Translations under genes and position numbers: made by a program | Shown here: piece by piece, positions 17,441-26,002 of the stretch | Numbering within the stretch: the first letter of the stretch is position 1 | Layout of the letters: every line of letters begins with the position of its first letter | Assembly (NCBI RefSeq): GCF_001545035.1 | Contig: NZ_FCOJ02000009.1 | Coordinates: forward strand, 62,001 to 126,000 | Reading direction: 5' to 3' | DNA length: 64,000 nt | Origin: Caballeronia glebae | Lineage (GTDB): Bacteria; Pseudomonadota; Gammaproteobacteria; Burkholderiales; Burkholderiaceae | The notes under the pieces: model-generated | What the model was told of the DNA's origin: nothing | The model's input: the letters and a program-made list of their open reading frames with translations, nothing else | Databases searched by the model: none

Positions 17441-18904
17441 TCAACCGATCTTGAGTCGATTAAGGACCGCTTGAGCTTTGGAACTTCCCTGTTCTGCGGC
17501 TTTTCGATACCAGCGGACTGCCTCAGTCTCATCCTTTTTCACGGCGATCCCGTTGTAGTAGTACCAACCTAAAGCGTACATTGCATCAGGGTCTTGTTGG
17601 GCTGCAGCTTTGCGATACCAGCGCATCGCCTCTGACTTATCTACTGCCAAGCCGGCCAGTCCTTTAGAATGGTACACGCCAACTTCGTATTGTGCCGCTG
17701 CGTTGCCCTGAACGGCAGCTTTCCGGAACCAACTAAGCGCCTCCACGTCGCTCTTCGTTACGCCACCCTCACCCAAGTCGTAGTTCAGGCCGACATAGTA
17801 CTGCGCACCAGGCTGGCCTTGGTCAGCAGCTTTTAGGTACCAACGCATCGCCTCCACGTCGTCCTCTGTTACGCCGCCAATACCGGACTCATAGTTTAGG
17901 CCCACGGCGTACTGCGCCTCCGGATGGCCTTGGTCCGCAGCCTTGCGGTACCAGCGCATAGCCTCCGCTTCGTCCTTGCCTACACCGCCAGTTCCTTCGT
18001 CGTAATATCGGCCCAAGGCGTACTGCGCGTCCGGATGGCCTTGGTCCGCAGCCTTGCGATACCAGCGCAACGCTTCAGCATCGTCCTTCGTCAAACCTCC
18101 TGCGCCTTCCGCGTACATAAAGGCTAGGTTTGCCTGTGCCTTCCAGTCTCCCTGTGCGGCAGCTTTCTTATACCAACTCACAGCCTGCTTTTCGTCCTTA
18201 GCGAGTCCACCTAACCCTTCATCAGTCATGAAGCCCAAAACGTTTTGCGCCACTGGATCGCCCGACTTCGCCGCAGTAGTTGCCCATTTAAGTGCTTCAC
18301 CTTTGTCTTCTGGAACCCCCCGACCATTGAGATACGCCGACGCCAATAAGCCCATCGCGTGGGGATCGCCTTTTTCGGTTCCCTTTAGGTATAGCTCAGC
18401 CGCCATCGCGTAATCCTCTGATAGTCCGCCACGGCCTGTTTGGTACATGAACCCGAGATTCGCATAGGATTGCGGGTCTTTCTGTTCCATTGCTTTCTGA
18501 AACCAGAATACAGACTCAGGCCAGTTCTTTGCTACACCGAGACCGTCCCGAAGCATGGCCCCTATCGAGTTTTGCGACTTTGCATCACCCAACTCGGCGG
18601 CCTTCAGATAGAGGCTCGCCGCTTCGTTTAGGTTCTTTGGTACCTGTCCGCGCCCGACTAGATACGCATCCGCTCGTCGCCTTAGTTCGTTCACGTCAGC
18701 CGATGGCAGCGCCGACACGTCCCGCGCAGGGGACGCTGACCCGCTGTTGCTTTTAATAATGCCGACTTCGTGCAAGGTCGTTATCAGGCCCGCTATCGCT
18801 GCGATGACTACTGCGGCTTGCGCCAAGATGCCTGGTACCGTGAGCCACCAGCTACCTGTTTTAATAGATGAACCCTCGTTCGCTTCGGACACGTGTTTCT
18901 CCAA
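17441..18904 (-). CDS. Sel1-repeat membrane-anchored protein
   Basis: A 487-residue protein with a short cytoplasmic N-terminus, one membrane segment at about 22-44 (GILAQAAVVIAAIAGLITTL), a Ser/Pro linker, and about eleven tandem Sel1-like repeats of 36 residues from about 75 to the end. The repeat core is A-x-WYRKAA-DQG-(H/N)-P-(D/E)-AQY-x-L-G, with variable G-GG-V-x-KD-x-x-EA loops. SLR arrays are alpha-solenoid scaffolds for protein-protein contacts, often at the envelope or in effectors. The inner repeats at about 17820-18080 are nearly identical at DNA level, suggesting recent internal duplication. No operon partner. The partner is unknown. Confidence 0.9.
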   Translation of the reverse strand: MEKHVSEANEGSSIKTGSWWLTVPGILAQAAVVIAAIAGLITTLHEVGIIKSNSGSASPARDVSALPSADVNELRRRADAYLVGRGQVPKNLNEAASLYLKAAELGDAKSQNSIGAMLRDGLGVAKNWPESVFWFQKAMEQKDPQSYANLGFMYQTGRGGLSEDYAMAAELYLKGTEKGDPHAMGLLASAYLNGRGVPEDKGEALKWATTAAKSGDPVAQNVLGFMTDEGLGGLAKDEKQAVSWYKKAAAQGDWKAQANLAFMYAEGAGGLTKDDAEALRWYRKAADQGHPDAQYALGRYYDEGTGGVGKDEAEAMRWYRKAADQGHPEAQYAVGLNYESGIGGVTEDDVEAMRWYLKAADQGQPGAQYYVGLNYDLGEGGVTKSDVEALSWFRKAAVQGNAAAQYEVGVYHSKGLAGLAVDKSEAMRWYRKAAAQQDPDAMYALGWYYYNGIAVKKDETEAVRWYRKAAEQGSSKAQAVLNRLKIG

Positions 18905-19490
18905 ATATTCTGATGCTGATCAACGTATTTATCTATATAGATACTTCGATGTTTGAAGCGCCCGCTTGGCCACAACACACGGGCGCCGACGTTGAGCCGT
19001 GCAATCTGGTTCTAGAAATAGGGTATGTAGTTCATTCGAAGATGGCAAGCTCACTAGGGGTGCTTCGAACGACGGCGCAATAGCTGGCCAGAAGATTCGT
19101 TTAGCCACTAAGTATGCCCATACGGGTTCGCGACAAATTGGTAACGCGACCTCCGCATCCAACGCGACGATAAAAAGCTGGAGTATCCGAGATAAGTTGG
19201 TGCGCTTAATCGCTTTCCAGTAATCGAATGACCGTTAGCGGGCTGACGCGCCATCCGAATGGCGGAACGACGCGATGGACGAATGACGTTTCCTAGCCGG
19301 TTACTGCCTGACGGTCATCGGCGGCACGCGACCCACGCGCGACGTTCGCGGCATTGCTACGTCGATGGCCGGTCGCGAACGTACAGCGGACGTATCGCGG
19401 CAGAGTGTTTGTCGGCGTTTCGGATATCGTTGCGCAGCACCTTGACTTCGTCTGCGCTTTTGATGCACGCTCGAAAATTCCCTAAGCCAT
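18905..19490. other. gap without a supportable gene
   Basis: Nearly 600 bases between the Sel1-repeat gene and the yoeB terminator/IS junction. It is less GC-rich than its surroundings. Short frames are present on both strands, but none has a convincing ribosome-binding site or recognisable composition. The Sel1 gene's promoter probably lies in its left part. Confidence 0.5.
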
Positions 19491-19516
19491 AAAAAAGAGC
19501 ACCGTCTCCGGTGCCC
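19491..19516 (-). terminator. rho-independent terminator, originally of yefM-yoeB
   Basis: On the minus strand a GGCACCG-gaga-CGGTGCT hairpin is followed by a run of T residues (the AAAAAA at 19491-19496 of the plus strand). Stem arms are 19499-19504 and 19509-19514. It lies eight bases after where the yoeB stop would be if the insertion sequence were removed, so it was the toxin operon's terminator. Confidence 0.85.
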
Positions 19517-19523
19517 TTCATTA

Positions 19524-19531
19524 GTTAATAG
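19524..19531. repeat. left target-site duplication of the ISL3 element
   Basis: GTTAATAG, identical to the 8 bases immediately right of the element at 20934-20941. Eight-base duplications are characteristic of the ISL3 family. Confidence 0.92.
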
Positions 19532-19555
19532 GCCTCTTTTGAATTCCAAGTGGGT
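19532..19555. repeat. left terminal inverted repeat of the ISL3 element
   Basis: Twenty-four bases that match the reverse complement of 20910-20933 at 17 or more positions. The blocks CTCTTTTGAA and GTGGGT are identical; the five bases between them mostly differ. Confidence 0.88.
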
Positions 19556-19674
19556 GGTTTCGCGGGTCAAGGGCGGGCGCCCGGCGCAGCGAACCCTTGA
19601 GACGCCTTGAATCGACAAGCTGGGGCATGGCTGGTTGGGGCAGAATGCTGCAACCAGCAATGCGGGACGAAGCG

Positions 19675-20901
19675 ATGACAAATCAACTCTTTGAAGCCGC
19701 CTTGGGAATCAAGACCCCGTGGTATGTGCAAGGTGTCGACTTCGATGCCGCCAAACGGCAACTCACGATTGCCGTGGATTTTGTCGCCGGCAGCCGCTTC
19801 GCCTACCCCGGGGTCGCTGGCGAGCACCCAGTGCATGACACGCAAATCAAGCGGCTGCGTCATCTCAATTTTTTCCAGCACGAGTGCCATCTGGAAGTGC
19901 GGGTGCCGCGAGTGCGCTTGCCGGACGGCTCGGTACGGCTCGCGCAGCCGGATTGGGTCGGCCAACTCGACGGCTTCACGTTGCTGTTCGAAGCGCTGGT
20001 GCTGATGCTGGCGCAGCAGATGCCGTTCGCCGCTGTGGCGCGCATCGTCAATCTGTCGTGGCATCGAGTGCATGCCATCTGTTCGCGTTATGTGGAACTC
20101 ACGCTCGCGTCGGCGGACCTGTCGGACGTGAGCACGGTAGCCATTGACGAGACCTCGTACCGGCGCGGCCACCAGTATCTGACGCTGCTCGCTGATATGC
20201 AGGCGCGGCGCGTCGTGTTCGTCACGCCCGGCCGTGACGCGCAGGCGATTGAGAGCTTTGCGGCGTACCTTAGCCAACACCACGGCACGCCCGAGCAAGT
20301 CACCACCGTGAGCATCGACATGTCGCCCGCGTTCATCAAGGGCGTGGGCGAACATCTGCCCAATGCGCGAGTGACGTTCGACAAGTTTCACATCGTCGCC
20401 CATGCGTCCACGGCGCTTGATACGGTACGGCGCCAACAACAGAAAGCCGACCCGGAACTCAAAGGGATGCGCTGGACGCTGCTCAAGGACGCCAACAAAC
20501 TGAATCTTGCGCAATTGACCGACCTCGAGGCGCTCGTCAGGCGGTACGCCACCAAGCGCACCGCCCGCGCATGGCTGTATCGCGAGCAACTGCGAGAGAT
20601 TCTCGAACGCAAGCAAATCCATGTCGTCTCCGCGATGTTGCGGCAGTGGTGCACCAACGTCATGCGCTCAAAGGTCGAACCGATGAAGGACGTCGCGCGC
20701 CTGATTCGTCGGCACTTCGACGGCATCATCGCCTGGACTCAGACCCGGCAGACCAACGGTTTCATCGAAGCCATCAACGGTTTGTTTCAAGCGGCCAAGC
20801 GAAAGGCCCGCGGTTACACGCGCTTCACGACGATGCGCACGGTCCTCTTTCTGATTGCTGGCAAGCTCGACTTCTCCGCCTTCAACCCGCATGCCTCGTG
20901 A
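19675..20901 (+). CDS. ISL3-family transposase
   Basis: DDE transposase of 408 aa that cuts and inserts the element. The frame is open upstream, but MTNQLFEAALGIKTPWYVQG is the usual ISL3 beginning. Visible: an HTH-like segment (FAAVARIVNLSWHRVHAI), the first catalytic Asp in VSTVAIDETSYRRGHQYLTL, the second in VSIDMSPAFIKGV with FDKFHIVAHA, and the terminal Glu region NGFIEAINGLFQAAKRKARG. The frame is uninterrupted, so the element is probably active. It stops eight bases before the right inverted repeat. Confidence 0.95.
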   Translation: MTNQLFEAALGIKTPWYVQGVDFDAAKRQLTIAVDFVAGSRFAYPGVAGEHPVHDTQIKRLRHLNFFQHECHLEVRVPRVRLPDGSVRLAQPDWVGQLDGFTLLFEALVLMLAQQMPFAAVARIVNLSWHRVHAICSRYVELTLASADLSDVSTVAIDETSYRRGHQYLTLLADMQARRVVFVTPGRDAQAIESFAAYLSQHHGTPEQVTTVSIDMSPAFIKGVGEHLPNARVTFDKFHIVAHASTALDTVRRQQQKADPELKGMRWTLLKDANKLNLAQLTDLEALVRRYATKRTARAWLYREQLREILERKQIHVVSAMLRQWCTNVMRSKVEPMKDVARLIRRHFDGIIAWTQTRQTNGFIEAINGLFQAAKRKARGYTRFTTMRTVLFLIAGKLDFSAFNPHAS

Positions 20902-20909
20902 GCCCCGTT

Positions 20910-20933
20910 ACCCACTGCTTTTTCAAAAGAGCC
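20910..20933. repeat. right terminal inverted repeat of the ISL3 element
   Basis: Outer end GGCTCTTTTGAA on the complementary strand, the typical ISL3 end sequence; partner of 19532-19555. Confidence 0.88.
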
Positions 20934-20941
20934 GTTAATAG
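20934..20941. repeat. right target-site duplication of the ISL3 element
   Basis: GTTAATAG, identical to 19524-19531. The TTA inside it is the reverse complement of the yoeB stop codon, so the duplication preserves the toxin's end on this side. Confidence 0.92.
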
Positions 20942-21240
20942 TGATAGCGGCATTGCATCACGTGAATTACACCGGCTTGAACCACGTACACCAAGCGATC
21001 GCCTTTGGTGATTCGGCGAGACCAGAAGCCAGTAAGACTTCCTTTCAAGGGCTCGGGTTTGCCGGTTCCTCGAAACGGATCGCGCGATATCTCTTCTAGC
21101 AAACCGTTGATCTCGCGGACGACTGCCATGTCGGTTTTTTGCCAGAACAGGTAGTCATCCCATGCGTGGTCAGACCACGCAACCTTAACTGCGCTTACGG
21201 CCTCGGCTTTGTTCCGGGCCTTCTTTTTCTGCTGGTTCAT
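20935..21240 (-). CDS. yoeB: YoeB-type mRNA interferase toxin
   Basis: RelE-superfamily toxin of 101 aa that cleaves mRNA in the ribosomal A site. The core from about residue 19 is classic YoeB: VAWSDHAWDDYLFWQKTD, then RDPFRGTGKPEPLKG, GFWSRRI, DRLVY and the ending CRYHY. The conserved Glu (KPEPLK), Arg (WSRRI) and His (RYHY) of the active site are all present. The extra basic N-terminus (MNQQKKKARNKAEAVSAVK) overlaps the antitoxin gene by 56 bases; translation may start further in. The insertion sequence sits at its stop codon. Confidence 0.93.
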   Translation of the reverse strand: MNQQKKKARNKAEAVSAVKVAWSDHAWDDYLFWQKTDMAVVREINGLLEEISRDPFRGTGKPEPLKGSLTGFWSRRITKGDRLVYVVQAGVIHVMQCRYHY

Positions 21241-21487
21241 TGCTCAAACCTCGAATGGAGGTCTTGCCAGCATTGAATTGGGCGATAGACTCGCTGAGCC
21301 GTTTCGCATTGGCAGGAGATTCAAGCAGCCGCAAGGTCTCCTGCATGCTGTTGAAGTCGTCAAGCGACATCAATACCACATGCTCTCCGCGTTGCCGGGT
21401 GATCACAGCAGGCTCATGATCCCGGCAAACGTCGTCCATCGCCTGCTTCAGGCCGGCTCGCGCCTCGCTGAAAGTCAGGATGTTCAT
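21185..21487 (-). CDS. yefM: YefM-type antitoxin
   Basis: Phd/YefM antitoxin of 100 aa. The N-terminal DNA-binding/dimer domain reads MNILTFSEARAGLKQAMDDV, followed by HEPAVITRQRGEHVVLMSLD and DFNSMQETLRLLESPANAKR, the typical YefM pattern. The C-terminal tail wraps the toxin in known complexes. The ATG at 21487 matches the family start. Upstream of yoeB with overlapping frames, it is first in the operon and should repress it together with the toxin. Confidence 0.93.
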   Translation of the reverse strand: MNILTFSEARAGLKQAMDDVCRDHEPAVITRQRGEHVVLMSLDDFNSMQETLRLLESPANAKRLSESIAQFNAGKTSIRGLSNEPAEKEGPEQSRGRKRS

Positions 21488-22180
21488 CAAGAGCTCCAAG
21501 GGATCCTGTCCGATCCCGGCAATAGTCATCGTTAAATAGAGAGTTAAATTAGCGCCAGAAGTATCAGTATCGAGATCAGTAGTCGTTTAGCTTTGACAGT
21601 GTCAGTTCAATTTTCGTAAGCGGCGTCAGGATCAGTTTCAAGTATTAGATCATTGTCAGGCCGGAGGCTCGCTACAGCGGAGACTTTCCGGACAGGGAAA
21701 GATGCTGTGTCTGCTGAACAGTGCAACGGGGATCATTGTACCAATCTTTGTACCTTTGTCAATGAGCGCATGCCTCAAGGGCGTGACAAGCGTCGTGGCT
21801 TCCAACGCCCGGTGGAGCACTCGGAGGCCCGATAACGGGGGCGTACGCAAGGCAGGCCAAACCAAACCGTGACTGCGCCTGGCCATTCGGTCAGGTCCCG
21901 ACGAGCCGCTTTTTAGTGAAACGGCGAACGTCAGCAAAGGCCGACCGAGCGCGCGTCAACAACCAGCGGGTTTCGGAGTGGACCGGCCGGCCGAGTGACC
22001 ACTAGATGGCTGGGCGAGCGGTAGGAAGCGGCCGGCTACTGCCCGAGGCGGCCGGTCGCAGCCGACGTTGTTCGCGCTGGCGGATGAAACCCGCCGGCGG
22101 TTTAGAAATCAGGCAACGTCCATGGAGCCGCTCGTGGGCGCTGGAGGGGCGTCTGCCAAAGAGGCCGCGCCCCTTTCGCC
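21488..22180. other. gap upstream of yefM, with a TTGTACC direct repeat
   Basis: About 690 bases without a supportable gene. The yefM promoter must lie near 21490-21560. At 21736-21754 there is a direct repeat, TTGTACC-aatct-TTGTACC; similar TTGTAC hexamers serve as YefM operators in E. coli, but the distance (about 250 bp) makes that uncertain. The right part (21960-22180) is very GC-rich and featureless. Confidence 0.45.
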
Positions 22181-23704
22181 TTACGCTGTTTGGCCCGAAC
22201 GTTTTGCCGCGTGGTCAGCCAGGAAGGCGTCTATCCCATGGCTACGCGGGAACGCTTCCTTGACGGCGTCGTGCGTGACCGACCCCGCGTCGAGCAGGCG
22301 TGTCAGCTCGTCTTCCCAACGCACGAGGCGGTGGGCGGTCATGAACTCGTCGGCCTCCTTGAAGCGCTTTGGGGTTCCGAGTGCCCGCCCGTTGGCGATG
22401 TAAAGATCTGCGACAGACGCGGTGCTGTTGCTGCTGGTTCTGATATCGACAGTGGCGGCAATGGCAACAATGCGGCTCAGCAGGCTTTCCTCGTCCTTTG
22501 CACCACCGTAGCGCGACGAAGCCATGAACACCTGCGCGAGGTCACTGCCATAGGCACCGCTGATCAACAGCGCGTCCTTGCTCGCGCCCAGCAAATGGTC
22601 AGAACGGCTATAGCTCGGTGTGTAGATGATCCGGCGATACCCTTGGGCGTAGGCGCTCTCGATCGATGGGAGGAAAGGCAGCGCGCGAATCGCTTCCGGC
22701 ACGTCCCAATCCTTCGACGGAGTGGAGCGGTGGCGGGGCATGACACGAGCCGCTGGGCCCGCGTGCTCGGTCAGTGCGAGCGATGCTGCCACCAGGTGGA
22801 TGGCTGGGTGCTCGTCGATGGTCCCCGACCCGAACAGCAACAGGCCGCTCGTCTTCCCGGCGAGGGCCTCGCTAAGCGGGCCCATGATCGAGGCTGGGAA
22901 AGCGTCGGGCGTGGTCGCGGAAGGCACAAGCTCAATGCGGGGCCAGGGGCGCGCGAACGGCGTGCGCGGTTCCAGTTCCCCATCGTCCGTAACAACACCG
23001 GTCAACGCCGTGTCGTCATCCGTGTGGTCAGGACGCGACGTCACAAGGAGCTGAACATCCTGGTGAACGGTTTCCGGTGTGGGAGTGTCAACAAGTACGG
23101 CGATGCGATGCCCAGAGTTCAGGGCATGGTTGCACGCCATCTCGAGCCGCTCGCCCGCGTCATTCCACGATTGCTGGTCGAATTTCAACGGCCCGACGAT
23201 GAGCAGCGTGCCGCTGGGTACCCGGTCTAGCCCGGACGACCATAGGCCGTACTCACCCAGATCGATGCTCCCGGCCCACTGATTGCCAGCACGTTCGGCG
23301 TAGACGACCGCGCCGTCGGTTGCGTCCTCGTAGACCTCCAGCAGGGCGTCGATAGCATCCTGCGAGGTGGTGATGTAGACGCCGGGAACGGGGCCCGCTG
23401 GCCAGACCTGCGGAGCCCTTCGGCTGACGACCGAGCCGGGCGGTGACAGGGCTGCGAGCAGTTCCTGCGGCGACCAGTCGACCGCGAAGCGCTTTTTCAG
23501 GCGGAACGCCAGGCGGCCGGTTGCTGCGGTGTCCAGTTCAGTTGCGGCGACGCGATCCGGAAACGCCATTACCTCGGGCCAGTTACGAAGTCCTGGGAGC
23601 GCGGCGATGAGGTCGAGCGATTGGCCGTGGCTAACGGAAGGGTGCGACGGCTGCAAAAGGCCGCGGACGACCGCAGCCAGCAGCTTCAACTGTTGAGTGT
23701 CCAT
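22181..23704 (-). CDS. large orphan protein, 507 aa
   Basis: I cannot name this protein. The ATG at 23704 follows AGGAGA. The first 55 residues (LKLLAAVVRGLLQ, then HGQSLDLIAALPGLRNWPEV) resemble a small helical module with an S-x-QSLDLIA..G-RNW motif found at the N-terminus of assorted accessory proteins (sometimes annotated glyoxalase-superfamily-like). The rest is a mixed alpha/beta region with segments that resemble an ATPase fold without a clear P-loop (GTLLIVGPLKFDQQSWNDAG; HRIAVLVDTPTPETVHQD; SGLLLFGSGTIDEHPAIHLV). No membrane helix. It is followed upstream by another large orphan on the same strand. Confidence 0.75.
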   Translation of the reverse strand: MDTQQLKLLAAVVRGLLQPSHPSVSHGQSLDLIAALPGLRNWPEVMAFPDRVAATELDTAATGRLAFRLKKRFAVDWSPQELLAALSPPGSVVSRRAPQVWPAGPVPGVYITTSQDAIDALLEVYEDATDGAVVYAERAGNQWAGSIDLGEYGLWSSGLDRVPSGTLLIVGPLKFDQQSWNDAGERLEMACNHALNSGHRIAVLVDTPTPETVHQDVQLLVTSRPDHTDDDTALTGVVTDDGELEPRTPFARPWPRIELVPSATTPDAFPASIMGPLSEALAGKTSGLLLFGSGTIDEHPAIHLVAASLALTEHAGPAARVMPRHRSTPSKDWDVPEAIRALPFLPSIESAYAQGYRRIIYTPSYSRSDHLLGASKDALLISGAYGSDLAQVFMASSRYGGAKDEESLLSRIVAIAATVDIRTSSNSTASVADLYIANGRALGTPKRFKEADEFMTAHRLVRWEDELTRLLDAGSVTHDAVKEAFPRSHGIDAFLADHAAKRSGQTA

Positions 23705-24029
23705 TGTCTTCTCCTGGGCGGTACATCCGGTGCACGCTTTGCGGACCGCCCATCGAAAACAACGACGATTGAATGGGGTGGGTGCGGTTAAACATCGTCT
23801 TTGTCATGCCCCGGAGGGGCGCGCGCGGCAGGCGACGACAGCCAGCGGCAACTATATCAGGAAAAAGACGTCGATCGGAGCAGCAAACGCGTAGTCTCAC
23901 CGTTCTCCGACAGTCGAACGACCGGTCGCGGAGGAGCAGCCGACGCCTGAACGGCGGACCGGTAACCCAACCGCCCGTCGGCTTATGGCCGAACTCGGTC
24001 GAGGCGAAGACCCTTGGATTCCCTGTACG
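23705..24029. other. gap without a supportable gene
   Basis: About 325 bases between two minus-strand orphans. A promoter for the 507-aa gene is likely near its right half, but no convincing elements or terminator were identified. Confidence 0.45.
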
Positions 24030-25115
24030 TCAGAAACCGTAGGACGCATCGCCCCAACGTCGTAGGACACGATAGTCGTGTTCGGGCAAGACGATTAATC
24101 CTGCTTCCGCTGCTTCTAGCACCCGCTCCATCTGCCCACTTTTCACGAGATCGCCATGCAGCCCGTAGAAGTACCACGCGAAGGGCATTCCGATCCGTTC
24201 GTCGAACTGCGTGAGCTTCCCGTAAAGGCTGTACACGTCGAGGTCCCGCGTGTTCTTCAACTCGGCGACCTTGCGGGTATGCGCCCACTGAGGGACGAAG
24301 CTCAGCTCTCTGTCGCCCTGCTGGTCAACATAGTCTTGGGTGTTAAACGTCCAGCGTTGGCAGACGCGCTCCCCGCGGCGGCCGGCGCTTGAGTCCGTCC
24401 AGTCATCGAAGAAACGCCGACCGGACCATTGCATCTGGTCGTAACCGGGCGTGAGCTCTCGTATGGTCAGACTGCGCTGCTCACCGGTACTGCAGTCCGT
24501 CTCGATCACACGTCGATCGCCGCGTACGCGATGTCGATCGAGGTAAAGCTTCTCCGCAAGCTCCGCAAACCGTTGCATGTCGATTACCTCATGCAGTCGA
24601 TACCGCGGCTGACCGAGCGAGCGTCGTTCGCACTGTTCGGCCCCCATGCTGCTCGACCCATGTCGCAGGTCGGTGACGTCTGGCAACCCCCAGCTGTCGG
24701 TGCGAGGGAGAAGCTCGCGCTCCACGAATTCTTGCTCTTCCCAAACTGCGATCTGGACGAAGTTGTCCTGTTTGCCGCCACGGTCGTGAACGAAGTAATG
24801 AAGCAATAGCGCGTTCTCGGTGACCAGGTATCCCGCATCCTTGTGCGCCAGCCATACCGCGCGTGCTGAACCGCCATGTACCTCCAGTTCCGCCTCGATC
24901 CACGCTCGATAGTCAGGCGAAATTTCACGGCCCTCGGCATCAATGATTCGAGCCGGTGATGGGCCGTATGTATCGCGCGTCATGACGTAACGCAGAGACC
25001 GGTAGTCGGTGCGTGTCGCGAACGTCGTCAACAAATCGGCGTGCTTTTTGGTGACCGGCGTTGCGGCGACGATAGTGCCCAATACGTCCGTTTGTAGCTC
25101 GTACTCTTTGCTCAT
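24030..25115 (-). CDS. large orphan protein, 361 aa
   Basis: I do not recognise this protein. Start at 25115 with AGGA seven bases upstream. It is soluble, aromatic and charged, with segments such as HADLLTTFATRTDYRSLRYV, NALLLHYFVHDRGGKQDNFV and FDERIGMPFAWYFYGLHGDL. There is no signal peptide, no membrane helix and no nucleotide-binding motif. Cys are few (C162, C205 region, C256), so a zinc site is not evident. It may form an operon with the 507-aa orphan downstream, although the gap is about 325 bp. Confidence 0.72.
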   Translation of the reverse strand: MSKEYELQTDVLGTIVAATPVTKKHADLLTTFATRTDYRSLRYVMTRDTYGPSPARIIDAEGREISPDYRAWIEAELEVHGGSARAVWLAHKDAGYLVTENALLLHYFVHDRGGKQDNFVQIAVWEEQEFVERELLPRTDSWGLPDVTDLRHGSSSMGAEQCERRSLGQPRYRLHEVIDMQRFAELAEKLYLDRHRVRGDRRVIETDCSTGEQRSLTIRELTPGYDQMQWSGRRFFDDWTDSSAGRRGERVCQRWTFNTQDYVDQQGDRELSFVPQWAHTRKVAELKNTRDLDVYSLYGKLTQFDERIGMPFAWYFYGLHGDLVKSGQMERVLEAAEAGLIVLPEHDYRVLRRWGDASYGF

Positions 25116-25253
25116 GCTGGTGTCCTATAGCCGAGGGACGCTTATCGTCACAGGCTCGCATTCTTCCCGCCGGATCCCCGGTCGAGTCGCCGACGCCGAG
25201 TGCGCCGGCCACACTGGTCAGGTACATCGAGGTGGATTTTCGAGACGCCCTTG

Positions 25254-25544
25254 TCAGTTGATGCGATTCCATTCGGCGTAGATAGCGCCGAAGACCGTAG
25301 GGACCACATCGTGGCCTTCGAACGAAACCGGCCGTTCGTCATTTGGATAGCCCATCGCGGGAGAGGCCCGCAACATGCCGAGCATCCGCGCGCTGTGTTC
25401 GCCGGTGGATGCAACCTCACTGAGAACCTCCGACTCGATTTTATGAATTAGCGCCCAAGTCAGCGTCCCGGCCTGCCGATGGCGTTGCACGGCTGCAGGC
25501 ACGGCGTCTTTCAGAGCCGCATCGGCGGCATACAGTGCGTCCAT
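25254..25544 (-). CDS. hypothetical protein, 96 aa
   Basis: I do not recognise this protein. It is a small helical protein (LYAADAALKDAVPAAVQRHR; LIHKIESEVLSEVASTGEHS) with a conserved-looking end (VVPTVFGAIYAEWNRIN). It is the last of four short same-strand genes between 25254 and 25986, with 14-32 bp gaps, so a small operon is likely. Confidence 0.6.
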   Translation of the reverse strand: MDALYAADAALKDAVPAAVQRHRQAGTLTWALIHKIESEVLSEVASTGEHSARMLGMLRASPAMGYPNDERPVSFEGHDVVPTVFGAIYAEWNRIN

Positions 25545-25558
25545 TTTTTCTCCGTTTC

Positions 25559-25777
25559 CTAATTGGGCAGTGCGTGCTTTCGTAGCAGTGCCCTGATCGC
25601 ATCGTCGACGGTCGACCGGAGCACATACTCTGGACCTTGCGGAAGCAGCGCGGCGAACGCTTCACTCAACGAGTACGCGACCTCGGCCACATCGCGTTCA
25701 CGAACGATTACCCTCAATCCAGCGGTAAGTTCGGCTTCAAGTTCACGATCGTTGATCCGGAGTTCGATAGTAGCCAT
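25559..25777 (-). CDS. hypothetical protein, 72 aa
   Basis: I do not recognise this small protein. The ATG at 25777 has AGGAGA about six bases upstream. It opens with a short beta strand (ATIELRINDRELEAELTAGL), followed by a VIVRERDVAEVAYSLSEAFA helix and ALRKH-like end. It lies between two other small orphans on the same strand. Confidence 0.6.
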   Translation of the reverse strand: MATIELRINDRELEAELTAGLRVIVRERDVAEVAYSLSEAFAALLPQGPEYVLRSTVDDAIRALLRKHALPN

Positions 25778-25809
25778 CGTCTCATCTCCTATGCGATGCG
25801 TCGTTTCCC

Positions 25810-25986
25810 TCACTCGTGGTCGCGAAGGTCCGACAAGGATTCTTCGAGCATGTCCGCCGCGTCCAAATGGAGCCGCACCACGGTATCGGTTAGCGGCTCG
25901 CCGTTGGGCATCTTGCGTGACTCAGCAGAATCGCGCAAAACGTTAATCGCTGCCCGCAGAGCAAGCGCTGGAGTCAAATTGGACAT
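25810..25986 (-). CDS. hypothetical protein, 58 aa
   Basis: I do not recognise this short, helical, acidic protein (MSNLTPALALRAAINVLRDS; DTVVRLHLDAADMLEESLSD). It starts 17 bp after the stop of vapC on the same strand and may be transcribed with the toxin-antitoxin pair. Confidence 0.5.
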   Translation of the reverse strand: MSNLTPALALRAAINVLRDSAESRKMPNGEPLTDTVVRLHLDAADMLEESLSDLRDHE

Positions 25987-26002
25987 GGTTCGTTTTCCGT
26001 GT

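Larger units (their letters stand above)
19532..20933 (+). mobile_element. complete ISL3-family insertion sequence, 1402 bp
   Basis: The element has imperfect 24-bp terminal inverted repeats, 19532-19555 (starting GCCTCTTTTGAA) and 20910-20933 (reverse complement starting GGCTCTTTTGAA); both end in GTGGGT. It carries one intact transposase gene and is flanked by a perfect 8-bp duplication. The family is known for GGCTCTT-like ends and 8-bp duplications, so boundaries and assignment agree. Intact ends, an open transposase frame and unmutated duplications suggest recent insertion. It sits exactly at the 3' end of yoeB, between that gene and its terminator. Confidence 0.95.

Noticed and set aside
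19567..20622. A 351-codon frame on the minus strand inside the insertion sequence
   Set aside because: Antisense shadow of the transposase gene; composition not protein-like.
21736..21754. TTGTACC direct repeat as a YefM operator
   Set aside because: Too far (about 250 bp) from yefM to call, though mentioned in the gap entry.
22190..23230. A 346-codon plus-strand frame opposite the 507-aa orphan
   Set aside because: Arg/Val-rich antisense frame; the minus-strand frame has a strong AGGAGA and a recognisable N-terminal module.
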